From Shimia sp040370365 (GTDB lineage Bacteria > Pseudomonadota > Alphaproteobacteria > Rhodobacterales > Rhodobacteraceae): 64,000 nucleotides of DNA. Positions within the stretch are counted from its first letter, which is position 1; every line of letters starts with the position of its first letter. The notes under the pieces are model-generated. The model saw nothing but the letters and a program-made list of their open reading frames with translations, ran no database searches and had not been told where the DNA came from. Where the stretch lies: NCBI RefSeq assembly GCF_040370365.1, contig NZ_BAABWQ010000002.1, forward strand, positions 1,166,034 to 1,230,033, read 5' to 3'. Below, in pieces: positions 51,314 to 60,536 of this stretch. The position numbers and the translations under genes are program-made.

Positions 51314-52033
51314 TCAGCGATTTGGCTGTCGCGCTTGTGCGGAATTGAGTTCTGTCACAATGGCCTGTGCGGCATCACGTGGGCTCGCGGCTTGCCAAAC
51401 AGGACGTCCCACAACGATATGATCCGCCCCATCAGCAACAGCATTTGCAGGGGTGGCCACCCGTTTCTGATCTCCCAGATCAGCGCCCGCGGGACGGACG
51501 CCGGGCGTGACGATCAAGCGACCTTCAGATTCAGGAAGCGCGCGGATCAGAGAGGCCTCCTGAGGTGAGGAAATCACGCCGTCCGCACCGGCATCAAACG
51601 CGCGGCCTGCGCGCTCTGAGACCAGATCCGGTATCGCACCGCCTTTGATCAAGCAGCTGTCCAGATCATCACGATCCAACGACGTAAGCACTGTCACGGC
51701 GAGGATTTTTAGACCGCTGCCCGCAGCGCCCGCTTTGGCTGCTTCAACAACATGTGGGTCGCCGTGCACGGTCAGAAAATCCAGGTCATACTGCGCCAGC
51801 CCACGCACAGCCGCCTCAACTGTGGCGCCAATATCAAACAGCTTCATGTCCAAGAAGATGCGTTTTCCGTGTTCTTGTTTCAGCTCATTGGCCAGCGCCA
51901 AACCGCCACCCGTCAGCATCCCAAGGCCCACTTTGTAAAACGATACCGCATCGCCAATCTCTTCGGCCATTTGCAGACCCTGCAGAGCGTTGGGCACATC
52001 AAGGGCAACAATCAAACGGTCATCAGCGGTCAT
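51314..52033 (-). CDS. pyrF: Orotidine 5'-phosphate decarboxylase
   Basis: This is a 239-residue TIM-barrel enzyme. The catalytic tetrad motif is FLDMKLFDIGAT with D62, K64 and D67, and the substrate-binding end is VTPGVRPAGADLGDQKRVATP. It decarboxylates OMP to UMP in pyrimidine synthesis. The start is set at MTADDRLIVALDVP; an upstream GTG-type start would add 24 residues unlike the family. It is convergent with the Nudix gene with three bases between stops. Confidence 0.95.
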   Translation of the reverse strand: MTADDRLIVALDVPNALQGLQMAEEIGDAVSFYKVGLGMLTGGGLALANELKQEHGKRIFLDMKLFDIGATVEAAVRGLAQYDLDFLTVHGDPHVVEAAKAGAAGSGLKILAVTVLTSLDRDDLDSCLIKGGAIPDLVSERAGRAFDAGADGVISSPQEASLIRALPESEGRLIVTPGVRPAGADLGDQKRVATPANAVADGADHIVVGRPVWQAASPRDAAQAIVTELNSAQARQPNR

Positions 52034-52108
52034 GGCAGGGTCTCCGGACATATCTAAGGGCGAAACAAACGCTTGTCTTCTAGCGGGCCACAGCGGCACT
52101 CGCAAGGC

Positions 52109-52813
52109 TTAGCGGTTGCCGTAGATCCATGCCATGTCTGGCTGTTCGGTGCAGTAGTAGTGCACCCAAATATAGACATGCTGAAACGCCGCCAACACCA
52201 GCGCGTGCCAGCTGTCACACAACAGAGCAATGCCCCAAAGACCAAGAAAGGTTGGCCCATACATGGCGTTGGACGTATATTTGAAGATGCCTTTGTCCAC
52301 CAATGGCATCGCGGCGATCTCTTCGCGGAAATGGTCTCCGCCAACCGCGCGCGGGATGGTGAAATACTGGTGCACCGAGTGTATGCCGTAGAGTGCGATC
52401 CCAACGAAGATCACGCCGATTCCAATGTTGAGCCCATAGGGGGTGCCAATTGGTTGCGTATCCAAAACCCCGGTGAGCAGAACGGTTACAGGCCGGGCGA
52501 CGAGCAGGGGGATGAACACGGCGGTCCAGATCGCAAGATCGTTTTGACCACACAGACGCGTGACCAAATTGCGGTGCAGTTGCAGACGAAAGACTGCGGC
52601 AACAAGCACTTGATGCAGAACGGCCAATCCCATGCTTGACCAAGCCCAATACCAGACGGACAGCCCCCAAAACTCGGGCGACATCTCAGAGACGGGCGTG
52701 AACAACGCCCCTGCACCAAGCATCAAAAACACAATCAGCCCCAAATGCTGGGGCTGACCTTCCAAGATGTCGCGCCATTTGGAATGTGCGCGGATGTCAG
52801 TGAGCGTGGGCAT
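52109..52813 (-). CDS. PEMT/ICMT-like membrane methyltransferase
   Basis: This is a 234-residue membrane protein with about six helices. The C-terminal segment FKYTSNAMYGPTFLGLWGIALL, then HYYCTEQPDMAWIYG, has the helix-loop pattern of phosphatidylethanolamine N-methyltransferase and isoprenylcysteine methyltransferase relatives, though the typical RHPxY is replaced by TSNAMY. I cannot name a substrate. It lies 75 bases upstream of pyrF on the same strand. It is not closely similar to the protein at 47833, although both fall in this broad group. Confidence 0.7.
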   Translation of the reverse strand: MPTLTDIRAHSKWRDILEGQPQHLGLIVFLMLGAGALFTPVSEMSPEFWGLSVWYWAWSSMGLAVLHQVLVAAVFRLQLHRNLVTRLCGQNDLAIWTAVFIPLLVARPVTVLLTGVLDTQPIGTPYGLNIGIGVIFVGIALYGIHSVHQYFTIPRAVGGDHFREEIAAMPLVDKGIFKYTSNAMYGPTFLGLWGIALLCDSWHALVLAAFQHVYIWVHYYCTEQPDMAWIYGNR

Positions 52814-52849
52814 GAAGCCAGTTTGACGAGGTCCAAAGAACCTGTCCAG

Positions 52850-53101
52850 TCAGCGTTCGACGGGATACACACCTGGTGCAAAAGAAAGCTGATCACGGCC
52901 AGTGCGAATTTCCGGCATCCGGCTCAATTGACGGATTGCGTCGCGGATCAATGCAAGACGCCCATTGCTTTTGGTTTCTGCTGGCACATTGCACAGCACC
53001 CGTACGTCGCGGGCTTCACCACTCAGGCTGACCACAGCGCTCAACTCACCCAGTGTCTGGCGATATGTTGGGTTTGAGATCTGAATTTCAGTTACATGCA
53101 T
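52850..53101 (-). CDS. Small conserved-looking hypothetical protein
   Basis: This is an 83-residue protein without membrane helices or signal peptide. It starts MHVTEIQISNPTYRQTLGELSAVVSLSG and contains VRVLCNVPAETKSNGRLALIRDAIRQLSRMPEI. It has an alpha/beta composition and ordinary codon use. It precedes the PEMT-like gene on the same strand by 36 bases, so the two may be co-transcribed. I do not recognise a family. Confidence 0.72.
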   Translation of the reverse strand: MHVTEIQISNPTYRQTLGELSAVVSLSGEARDVRVLCNVPAETKSNGRLALIRDAIRQLSRMPEIRTGRDQLSFAPGVYPVER

Positions 53102-53238
53102 TTTTCGCGCCTTTTCTTTTGCTCGTTCTGAACATCTGTGACGCTTAATTGGGGCAAAATTTGTCTAAAATTAGGGGAATTTTCGCACGCTTTTGCCCCC
53201 AAAATGGCGAACTCAGCAAAATCAAAGAGAAATTACCA

Positions 53239-53267
53239 CTTGGAAATCTTGATCTGCTACCCCTTGC
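53239..53267 (+). promoter_or_regulatory. Candidate sigma-32 (RpoH) promoter of clpB
   Basis: CTTGGAA, a 14-base spacer, then CCCCTTGC match the heat-shock consensus CTTGAAA-N11..16-CCCCATNT well. It lies about 90 bases before the clpB start, whose product is a heat-shock chaperone. Confidence 0.6.
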
Positions 53268-53357
53268 TTCCCACATCAGACATGAGGCCCAACCCGGGGC
53301 GTGCCGCAAAGCGGGCGCCGCAACTGAAACAGGGCGCTTACAAGAAGGAGAATCACC

Positions 53358-55973
53358 ATGGACTTGAGCAAGTTCACGGAACGGTCACGCGGTTTCATTC
53401 AAGCTGCGCAAACCATTGCGATGCGGGAAAACCATCAACGTCTGGTGCCCGAACACATTTTGAAAGCATTGATGGATGATGATCAGGGGCTTGCAGCCAA
53501 CTTGATCGGTCGCGCAGGCGGTTCCGCCGCGCAGGTGCGCACCGCTGTTGATGAAGCCGTTGAAAAACAACCACAAGTGTCGGGTGACACGGGACAACCC
53601 TACCTGGACAACAGCTCTGCGAAAGTGCTGAGCGAAGCCGAAGCGCTGGCCAAAAAAGCGGGCGACAGCTTTGTCCCTGTTGAGCGCATTTTGATGGCGT
53701 TGGTCATGGTAAAGTCCAAAGCCAAAGAGGCGCTTGTGGCTGGCAACGTCGATGCCAAAGCACTCAACACCGCCATCAACGACATCCGCAAAGGCCGCAC
53801 CGCTGATACGGCGTCTGCCGAAGATGGCTATGAGGCGCTGAGCAAATACGCGCAGGATCTGACAGAGCGCGCTGCTGAGGGTAAAATTGACCCCATTATT
53901 GGTCGGGATGATGAAATCCGCCGCGCGATGCAGGTTCTGAGTCGCCGCACGAAAAACAACCCAGTGCTGATCGGGGAGCCGGGCGTGGGTAAGACCGCGA
54001 TTGCGGAAGGCATGGCCTTGCGCATCGTAAACGGCGACGTGCCTGAATCTTTGCGCAACAAGAAGCTGTTGGCGCTGGACATGGGTGCGTTGATTGCGGG
54101 TGCCAAATACCGTGGCGAGTTCGAAGAACGTCTCAAGGCCGTTCTGACCGAAGTCACAGAGGCTGCCGGCGAAATCATCCTGTTTGTGGATGAGATGCAC
54201 ACCCTTGTTGGGGCGGGTAAATCAGAAGGCGCAATGGATGCGGCCAACCTGATCAAACCAGCGCTTGCGCGTGGAGAACTGCACTGCATCGGTGCCACCA
54301 CGCTGGATGAATACCGCAAATACGTGGAGAAAGACGCCGCGCTTGCGCGCCGTTTCCAACCGGTTGTGGTGGAAGAGCCAACAGTGGAAGATACCATTTC
54401 GATCCTACGCGGCATCAAAGAGAAATATGAGCTGCACCATGGTGTGCGGATTTCGGACTCCGCATTGGTGGCCGCATCCACACTCAGCCACCGCTACATC
54501 ACCGATCGGTTCTTGCCGGACAAAGCCATCGACCTTGTGGACGAGGCTGCCTCGCGCCTGCGTATGGAGGTCGACAGCAAACCTGAAGAACTCGATGCGC
54601 TTGATCGCCAAATTCTGCAATTGCAGATCGAAGAAGAAGCGCTGAAGTTGGAAGATGATGTGGCGTCGGTGGATCGGCTTGAAACGTTGCAAAAGGATCT
54701 CGCTGATCTGCAGGAAAAATCCGCCGAGATGACCGCCACTTGGCAGGCTGGGCGCGACAAACTCGCCTCTGCCCGCGACATCAAGGAAGCACTGGATCAG
54801 GCCCGCGCCGATCTGGACATCGCCAAACGCGCCGGCAACCTCGCCCGTGCGGGGGAGCTGTCTTATGGTGTGATCCCCGATCTGGAGAAAAAGCTCGAAG
54901 AGGCCGAAAACGCTGAAGGCGAAATGACGGTGGAAGAAGCTGTGCGCCCAGAGCAGATCGCCCAAGTGGTGGAGCGCTGGACCGGTATTCCGACGTCAAA
55001 AATGCTGGAAGGTGAACGTGACAAGCTGTTGCGTATGGAAGATGACCTGCACCGCCGGGTGATTGGTCAGCACGCTGCCGTGACGGCCTTGTCTAATGCG
55101 GTGCGCCGCGCACGCGCCGGGCTGAACGATGAGAACCGCCCATTGGGCAGCTTCTTGTTCCTTGGCCCGACAGGTGTGGGTAAAACGGAGCTGACCAAAG
55201 CGGTTGCGGAGTTCTTGTTTGATGACGACAGCGCCATGGTGCGCATCGATATGTCCGAATTCATGGAGAAACACGCGGTGGCCCGCCTGATCGGTGCACC
55301 TCCCGGTTACGTTGGATATGACGAAGGTGGCGTTCTGACCGAAGCCGTGCGGCGTCGCCCCTATCAGGTGGTGCTGTTTGACGAGGTCGAGAAAGCACAC
55401 CCCGATGTGTTCAATGTGCTCCTGCAAGTGCTCGACGATGGGATGTTGACTGACGGTCAAGGCCGCACAGTGGACTTTAAGCAGACGCTCATCATTCTGA
55501 CGTCCAATCTTGGGGCACAGGCATTGAGCCAGTTGCCTGAAGGGGCTGATGCGGCTGACGCCCGTCGCGATGTCATGGATGCTGTGCGCGCGCACTTCCG
55601 GCCGGAGTTCCTGAATCGTCTGGATGAGACCATCATCTTTGACCGTTTGGCCCGCCAAGATATGGGCGGCATTGTCGATATCCAGCTTGCGCGGCTCAAA
55701 AAGCGCCTCGCAGGTCGCAAGATCGGCATCGAGCTCGACGAGCTGGCCAAAACGTGGCTTGCTGATGAAGGCTATGACCCGGTGTTTGGTGCACGTCCCT
55801 TGAAGCGCGTGATCCAGCGCGCCTTGCAGAACCCGCTGGCGGAGGCCTTGCTGGCCGGTGATATCAAAGATGGCGACACCGTGCCGGTCACCGCAGGCGC
55901 CGAAGGGCTTTTGATTGGCGATCGGGTTGGCAGCAGTGACAATCCGAAACCGGATGACGCTGTCGTACACTGA
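53358..55973 (+). CDS. clpB: ATP-dependent disaggregase ClpB
   Basis: This is an 871-residue Hsp100 protein, full length for the family. The N domain (1-145) starts MDLSKFTERSRGFIQAAQTIAMRENHQRLVPEHIL. AAA1 has Walker A GEPGVGKTA (about 206-214) and Walker B ILFVDEMHTLVGAG. A coiled-coil middle domain (about 410-530) follows, rich in Glu/Lys/Ala (LQKDLADLQEKSAEMTATWQ). AAA2 has Walker A GPTGVGKTE (about 602-610) and LFDEVEKAHPDVFNVLLQVLDDG. It rescues aggregated proteins with DnaK. The start has AAGGAG upstream. A sigma-32-type promoter precedes it and a strong terminator follows. Confidence 0.97.
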   Translation: MDLSKFTERSRGFIQAAQTIAMRENHQRLVPEHILKALMDDDQGLAANLIGRAGGSAAQVRTAVDEAVEKQPQVSGDTGQPYLDNSSAKVLSEAEALAKKAGDSFVPVERILMALVMVKSKAKEALVAGNVDAKALNTAINDIRKGRTADTASAEDGYEALSKYAQDLTERAAEGKIDPIIGRDDEIRRAMQVLSRRTKNNPVLIGEPGVGKTAIAEGMALRIVNGDVPESLRNKKLLALDMGALIAGAKYRGEFEERLKAVLTEVTEAAGEIILFVDEMHTLVGAGKSEGAMDAANLIKPALARGELHCIGATTLDEYRKYVEKDAALARRFQPVVVEEPTVEDTISILRGIKEKYELHHGVRISDSALVAASTLSHRYITDRFLPDKAIDLVDEAASRLRMEVDSKPEELDALDRQILQLQIEEEALKLEDDVASVDRLETLQKDLADLQEKSAEMTATWQAGRDKLASARDIKEALDQARADLDIAKRAGNLARAGELSYGVIPDLEKKLEEAENAEGEMTVEEAVRPEQIAQVVERWTGIPTSKMLEGERDKLLRMEDDLHRRVIGQHAAVTALSNAVRRARAGLNDENRPLGSFLFLGPTGVGKTELTKAVAEFLFDDDSAMVRIDMSEFMEKHAVARLIGAPPGYVGYDEGGVLTEAVRRRPYQVVLFDEVEKAHPDVFNVLLQVLDDGMLTDGQGRTVDFKQTLIILTSNLGAQALSQLPEGADAADARRDVMDAVRAHFRPEFLNRLDETIIFDRLARQDMGGIVDIQLARLKKRLAGRKIGIELDELAKTWLADEGYDPVFGARPLKRVIQRALQNPLAEALLAGDIKDGDTVPVTAGAEGLLIGDRVGSSDNPKPDDAVVH

Positions 55974-56006
55974 GGGCGGCATTGACTTAGAAACAAATAG
56001 ACTGTG

Positions 56007-56040
56007 AAAAGGCCAGGTATTTCCTAACCTGGCCTTTTCC
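56007..56040 (+). terminator. Rho-independent terminator after clpB
   Basis: A perfect 12-pair stem (56007-56018 with 56027-56038) with AAAA/TTTT ends lies 33 bases after the clpB stop. It ends only three bases before the ATG of the next gene. Confidence 0.9.
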
Positions 56041-56041
56041 A

Positions 56042-56695
56042 ATGACATTCCCCCCAAAGATGGTGCTGTTTGACTGTGACGGTGTGCTGGTGGATAGCGA
56101 GCCGGTGACCAACCAGCTCTTGCAGCGAAACCTTGCGGCCCGTGGTCTTGTCATGCCCTACGACAAAATCATCACGCTGTTTGTTGGTGGGACCATTGCA
56201 GGCGTTGCGCAGCAGGCCGCCAAGATGGGTGCCAATTTAGAGCCAGACTGGGTGGATGTGCTTTATGCTGAGATGTTTGAGGCCCTCGCCAAACAGGTCA
56301 CGCCCATTCCCGGCGTACATGACATGTTGGACCGGTTGGACGCCGCTGGCATTGGCTATGCTGTGTGCTCCAACGGGCCCCACGCCAAAATGGACATCAC
56401 GTTGCGCCGCTGTGGTCTGGCTGAGCGCTTAGAAAACCGCATCTATTCCCGCGAGGATGTGCCGACGCCAAAACCGGCGCCGGATGTCTACCTGCTGGCT
56501 GCGGCGCGAGCTGACGTCGCTCCAGCCGACTGTGTTGTGGTCGAGGACAGCCCAAGCGGTGCCAAAGCAGGAAAGGCAGCCGACATTTACACCTTTGGGT
56601 TTGTCGCTGACACGGATCCCGCACGGCTGGAACCGATCTGTGACGCCTTGTTTGATGACATGGCAAAGTTTCCAGCCTTGCTGGGGATCAGTTAA
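56042..56695 (+). CDS. HAD-family hydrolase (beta-phosphoglucomutase-like)
   Basis: This is a 217-residue HAD phosphatase. Motif I is FDCDGVLVDSE with D11 and D13, motif II is CSNGP, the motif III Lys is in PKPAPDVYL, and motif IV is VVEDSPSGAKAG. A helical cap sits between motifs I and II. It would remove phosphate from a small sugar or metabolite; the substrate is unknown. The start is placed at 56042. The clpB terminator ends three bases upstream, so there is no room for a normal ribosome site; leaderless translation or a later start at 56060 is possible. Confidence 0.88.
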   Translation: MTFPPKMVLFDCDGVLVDSEPVTNQLLQRNLAARGLVMPYDKIITLFVGGTIAGVAQQAAKMGANLEPDWVDVLYAEMFEALAKQVTPIPGVHDMLDRLDAAGIGYAVCSNGPHAKMDITLRRCGLAERLENRIYSREDVPTPKPAPDVYLLAAARADVAPADCVVVEDSPSGAKAGKAADIYTFGFVADTDPARLEPICDALFDDMAKFPALLGIS

Positions 56696-56721
56696 CCCGC
56701 ACGCGGCCAAGCACCAGCTGC

Positions 56722-57693
56722 CTACTTCAGAATGATGGATCTTTGGTCCGGATCGTCGGGGAACACGCGTCCGTTCACAATACATTCAAACATGTGCTCG
56801 AAAACTTGGCCCTGTGTTTTGCCATTCCCGTTGGACAGGAAATACATGTGCCCTGTGGGTCTGTCATAGCTGGTATTGATGTCGTCACAATCCACCTGAA
56901 ACACATTGCGCGGCGTACGTTTGATGTTTTCCGGCCCGGTGTGCCCCAACCGGCGAGACGCAACCTTGTTGCGCAGGTTGGCCGCTTTGCTGGCGCGCAG
57001 CGCCAAATCGTCAGAGGCATAGTAAACCACCACATTGCGCGACGCATGGCTGATCAGCTCGCCCGGCTGGCCTTCGTGCAGAGTCTCGTTGACCACATCG
57101 GCAGCCACCATAAACGTGTTGCGCAGCAACAGCGGCACACCTGAGGCCAGATCGTACTGATCCCAAGCGGCCAATGTTTGGCGCAACACCCGGTTGCCCA
57201 TCGAGTGTGAGATCAGATTGATGCGCTTAAGGCAGGGGGCCACATCTGGTTCATTGTCGGAACTGTTGCGCCACTCCATGAAGCGCTCAAGCACGCGGGC
57301 AAAAGAATACCCGCTTTGGTCTGCTGATTTTTGATCATCCCAATAGTCCTTCACAACGCCCTTATCGTTGTCACAAGGCCACACCAAAGGCAGTACCAGA
57401 ACCTCTTTGGGTTTGGCTTCGTCGCAGAACTTCTGAAGCATCGCAGCGCGTTCAAACACCACGTCAGGCAGGTTGTTGAACCCATGAAGATATAAAAGGA
57501 TTTGTCGGCACTCGCTTTCACGTACCCGTTTCAACAGTTCGCCACTGGTGATTTCCGTGTGATGCCCATCGGACCCTGTTTCGCAATAGAACACGGAATT
57601 CGACGGGGCATTGTTGTTCAAATCAAAGGTAAAGCGGCGGCCCTTGCGGCTGCGAATGCTTTGGGTTGGAAAACGGTTTGTGATAAAAAGCAT
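56722..57693 (-). CDS. DUF900-type alpha/beta hydrolase
   Basis: This is a 323-residue protein. The nucleophile elbow is LISHSMGN (GxSxG-like, Ser in HSM), preceded by the LLYLHGFNN segment that forms the oxyanion region. A DD pair (VYYASDDLALRA) likely holds the acid, and GHTG or a C-terminal GHMYFLS the His. Start MLFITNRFP is preferred over a longer form at 57786, which reads into an unlikely Cys-rich segment. The substrate is unknown; related proteins are esterases or lipases. It is convergent with the HAD gene (26 bases between). Confidence 0.8.
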   Translation of the reverse strand: MLFITNRFPTQSIRSRKGRRFTFDLNNNAPSNSVFYCETGSDGHHTEITSGELLKRVRESECRQILLYLHGFNNLPDVVFERAAMLQKFCDEAKPKEVLVLPLVWPCDNDKGVVKDYWDDQKSADQSGYSFARVLERFMEWRNSSDNEPDVAPCLKRINLISHSMGNRVLRQTLAAWDQYDLASGVPLLLRNTFMVAADVVNETLHEGQPGELISHASRNVVVYYASDDLALRASKAANLRNKVASRRLGHTGPENIKRTPRNVFQVDCDDINTSYDRPTGHMYFLSNGNGKTQGQVFEHMFECIVNGRVFPDDPDQRSIILK

Positions 57694-58030
57694 GGTCTTA
57701 AATCCGGTCAAAAGGGTTTGGTCAAATGCACAGGGCCATACGTGCGGCTGGGTGCAACCGGCGGGTTGGCTCTGCGTAGAGGTCAACGGGTATCATCGCA
57801 TAAAATCAGGCAAGATTGCTCAGAGAAAGGCACAAAAAACTGGTGTCATCCTAACGTGATTTGAGACTCTTTTCAAAGTCGGGGAAACCTCCTGATCTTG
57901 GGGCTGGTCCGAGGCGTCTCTCTTTTGTCTGGATTTGCAATGTAATACACGACCGCGTGGGCTGTCGTGACTTGCTCTGAGACACGCAAGAGGCCACTCT
58001 GTGCCAAACACGCCAGCCGGGAGCGCGCCA
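57694..58030. other. Divergent intergenic region (hydrolase / GltB-like)
   Basis: This 337-base region has no convincing coding frame or terminator. It should contain two divergent promoters, but no clear -35/-10 pair was identified by eye. A GTG at 58001 within it may be the true start of the GltB-like gene. Confidence 0.4.
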
Positions 58031-59530
58031 ATGGAAAACACAATGGAAACAGCCTTTGATGTGGTGGAGTTTCTTGGCCTCGCCTTTGTGTTGGTCTTTG
58101 CGCTTCTGGTGGTGGTTGCGATTGTATTGTTTGTCATTGACCGGTCGCAAACCGAGGATGCCATTCGCCGCAACTATCCGGTCATTGGCCGGTTCCGGCA
58201 TATCTTTTCAGAACTGGGTGAGTTTTTTCGTCAGTACTTCTTTGCCATGGACCGTGAGGAGCTGCCTTTTAACCGCGCGCAGCGCGAATGGGTTGGTCGT
58301 GCCGGCGAGGGTAAATCCAACACCGTTGCCTTTGGATCAACACGCAATCTCAACGTGCCCGGTACGCCGATCTTTGTGAACGACCCTTTCCCGCCGCTAG
58401 ATGATCAATATGCCAAATCAGAGCCGCTTTTGATTGGCCCAACAACACGCACGCCCTTCTTGGCGCCGTCGTTTTTTAACATTTCTGGCATGAGCTACGG
58501 TGCGCTGTCCAAACCTGCCATTCAGGCGCTCAGCCATGGCGCAGCTGAGGCGGGGGTGTGGCTCAACACGGGTGAGGGTGGAGTGAGCCCGTTTCACTAC
58601 GAAGGTGGGTGCGATTTGGTCTATCAGATTGGCACCGCCAAATTTGGTGTGCGCAACGATGCGGGTGGTTTGGACGATGACAAGCTGGCCGAAATCGCCA
58701 GCCACAAAAACATCCGCATGTTTGAGGTCAAAATGGCCCAGGGTGCCAAGCCCGGCAAAGGTGGCATTCTCCCCGGCGAGAAGGTCACAGAAGAGATCGC
58801 TAAGATTCGTGGGCTCAAAGTTGGCGAGGACGGGATTTCCCCCAATCGCCACCGAGAGATCGACAACTTTGATCATCTCTTGGAGTTTCTGGCGCATATT
58901 CGCGATGTGACCGGCAAACCCGTGGGGATCAAAACCGTGGTGGGTGCCGAGGCGACCATGCGCGATTTCTTTGAAACCATTGCGCGACGCGGGGCCGACA
59001 TGGCACCGGATTTCATCACCATTGATGGCGGCGAAGGCGGGACCGGTGCGGCCCCTATGCCCTTGATGGATTTGGTTGGCATGCCGGTGCGTGAGGCGTT
59101 GCCTTTGGTGGCGGATCTGCGCGAAGAGTTTGGCTTACAGGACCGCGTGAGGCTGGTTGCGTCTGGCAAGCTTGTGAACCCCGGTGACATCGCTTGGGCA
59201 CTGGCGGCGGGGGCGGATTTTGTCACCTCCGCACGTGGCTTTATGTTTGCGCTGGGCTGTATCCAAGCGCTCAAATGCAACAAGAACACCTGCCCCACCG
59301 GGATCACCACCCATGACCCGCGCTTCCAAAAAGGTCTGGTTGTGGACCGCAAAGCCCCGCGGGTCGCCCGCTATGCCAAGGCGCTGGTGAAAGAGGTGGA
59401 GGTGATTTCGCATTCGGTTGGCGTATCAGAGCCTCGCAAACTGCGCCGCCGTCACGTGCGTCTGGTACAGGCCAATGGGCGCTCCCTTCCGATGAATGAA
59501 GTGTTCCCACGCCCCACTGCGGACGCCTGA
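58031..59530 (+). CDS. FMN-binding glutamate-synthase-like (GltB central domain) membrane-anchored protein
   Basis: This is a 499-residue protein with one N-terminal membrane helix (about 12-38) and then the FMN-binding TIM-barrel domain of glutamate synthase (GISPNRHREIDNFDHLL, ITIDGGEGGTGAAP). The Fe-S Cys cluster is CIQALKCNKNTC. It lacks the amidotransferase and the beta subunit, so it is not a complete glutamate synthase. The start at 58031 has GGGAG upstream; a GTG at 58001 would add ten residues with AAGAGG upstream and cannot be excluded. The oxidoreductase reaction is unknown. It precedes msrP by 98 bases on the same strand. Confidence 0.85.
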   Translation: MENTMETAFDVVEFLGLAFVLVFALLVVVAIVLFVIDRSQTEDAIRRNYPVIGRFRHIFSELGEFFRQYFFAMDREELPFNRAQREWVGRAGEGKSNTVAFGSTRNLNVPGTPIFVNDPFPPLDDQYAKSEPLLIGPTTRTPFLAPSFFNISGMSYGALSKPAIQALSHGAAEAGVWLNTGEGGVSPFHYEGGCDLVYQIGTAKFGVRNDAGGLDDDKLAEIASHKNIRMFEVKMAQGAKPGKGGILPGEKVTEEIAKIRGLKVGEDGISPNRHREIDNFDHLLEFLAHIRDVTGKPVGIKTVVGAEATMRDFFETIARRGADMAPDFITIDGGEGGTGAAPMPLMDLVGMPVREALPLVADLREEFGLQDRVRLVASGKLVNPGDIAWALAAGADFVTSARGFMFALGCIQALKCNKNTCPTGITTHDPRFQKGLVVDRKAPRVARYAKALVKEVEVISHSVGVSEPRKLRRRHVRLVQANGRSLPMNEVFPRPTADA

Positions 59531-59628
59531 AACATTTCAATTTGCCCACAGCATCGTGACACCCTGTGTGTGGCGTCACGGCCCTGTGATGCGCTATCAC
59601 TCTTCCCAACACTGATGGAGAGACCCCA

Positions 59629-60531
59629 ATGGCGCACCGCTGGACCAACACCCTGACCCGAGACGACGTGACCCCAAAGTCCGCGTTTATGAACCGTCGC
59701 CAGCTTATGGCGGGGATGGCTGGTTTGGGCCTTGCGTCCATCGCGCCCAAAGTGTCGGCCGCGACGGATCTTGAACCCTCACCGCTGGACGTGATCACGC
59801 AGTACAACAACTTCTATGAGTTTGGCACCCGCAAGGAAGACCCTGCCCGCTATGCAGGGGGGCTAACGACCTCGCCATGGACGATCAAAATTGACGGTAT
59901 GGTGGACCGCCCCGGTGACTATGATTTTGCCGACATCATGTCCAAAATGACCATCGAGGAGCGCATCTATCGCTTCCGCTGTGTGGAGGCCTGGTCGATG
60001 GTGGTGCCATGGAACGGGTTTGAGCTCAAAGACCTGCTTGATCTGGCCGGTGTGCAATCCTCCGCCAAATATGTGGCGTTTGAAACGCTGTATCGCCCTG
60101 ATGAAATGCCGGGCCAGCGCCAGCCGTTTCTGGATTGGCCTTATGTCGAAGGCCTGCGCTTGGATGAGGCCAACCACCCGCTGACGCTGATGGCCACCGG
60201 GATTTATGGCAAACCGATGCCCAACCAAAATGGCGCGCCGTTGCGCTTGGTGGTGCCATGGAAATACGGTTTCAAATCGATCAAATCGATTGTGCGCATC
60301 ACGCTGACGGACAAAGAGCCGCCCACCAGCTGGAACAAATCTATTCCAAGCGAATACGGTTTCTACTCCAATGTGAATCCGCAAGTGGATCACCCGCGCT
60401 GGTCACAAGCCAGCGAACGTCCCATCGGCGGTGGCTTCTTTGCCAAACGCATCCCGACGTTGATGTTCAACGGCTATGAGGAAGACGTCGCCGGTCTGTA
60501 TGACGGTATGGATCTGCGCAAAAATTTCTGA
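59629..60531 (+). CDS. msrP: Protein-methionine-sulfoxide reductase catalytic subunit MsrP
   Basis: This is a 300-residue periplasmic molybdoenzyme with a Tat signal (MNRRQLMAGMAGLG, the twin Arg at 23-24). The molybdopterin ligand Cys is in RFRCVEAWSM (C118). It repairs oxidised methionines in envelope proteins, taking electrons from the quinone pool through MsrQ. The C-terminal end (FNGYEEDVAGLYDGMDLRKNF) is typical. A small Cys-rich gene lies between it and msrQ, five bases after its stop. Confidence 0.95.
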   Translation: MAHRWTNTLTRDDVTPKSAFMNRRQLMAGMAGLGLASIAPKVSAATDLEPSPLDVITQYNNFYEFGTRKEDPARYAGGLTTSPWTIKIDGMVDRPGDYDFADIMSKMTIEERIYRFRCVEAWSMVVPWNGFELKDLLDLAGVQSSAKYVAFETLYRPDEMPGQRQPFLDWPYVEGLRLDEANHPLTLMATGIYGKPMPNQNGAPLRLVVPWKYGFKSIKSIVRITLTDKEPPTSWNKSIPSEYGFYSNVNPQVDHPRWSQASERPIGGGFFAKRIPTLMFNGYEEDVAGLYDGMDLRKNF

Positions 60532-60536
60532 GCCAT

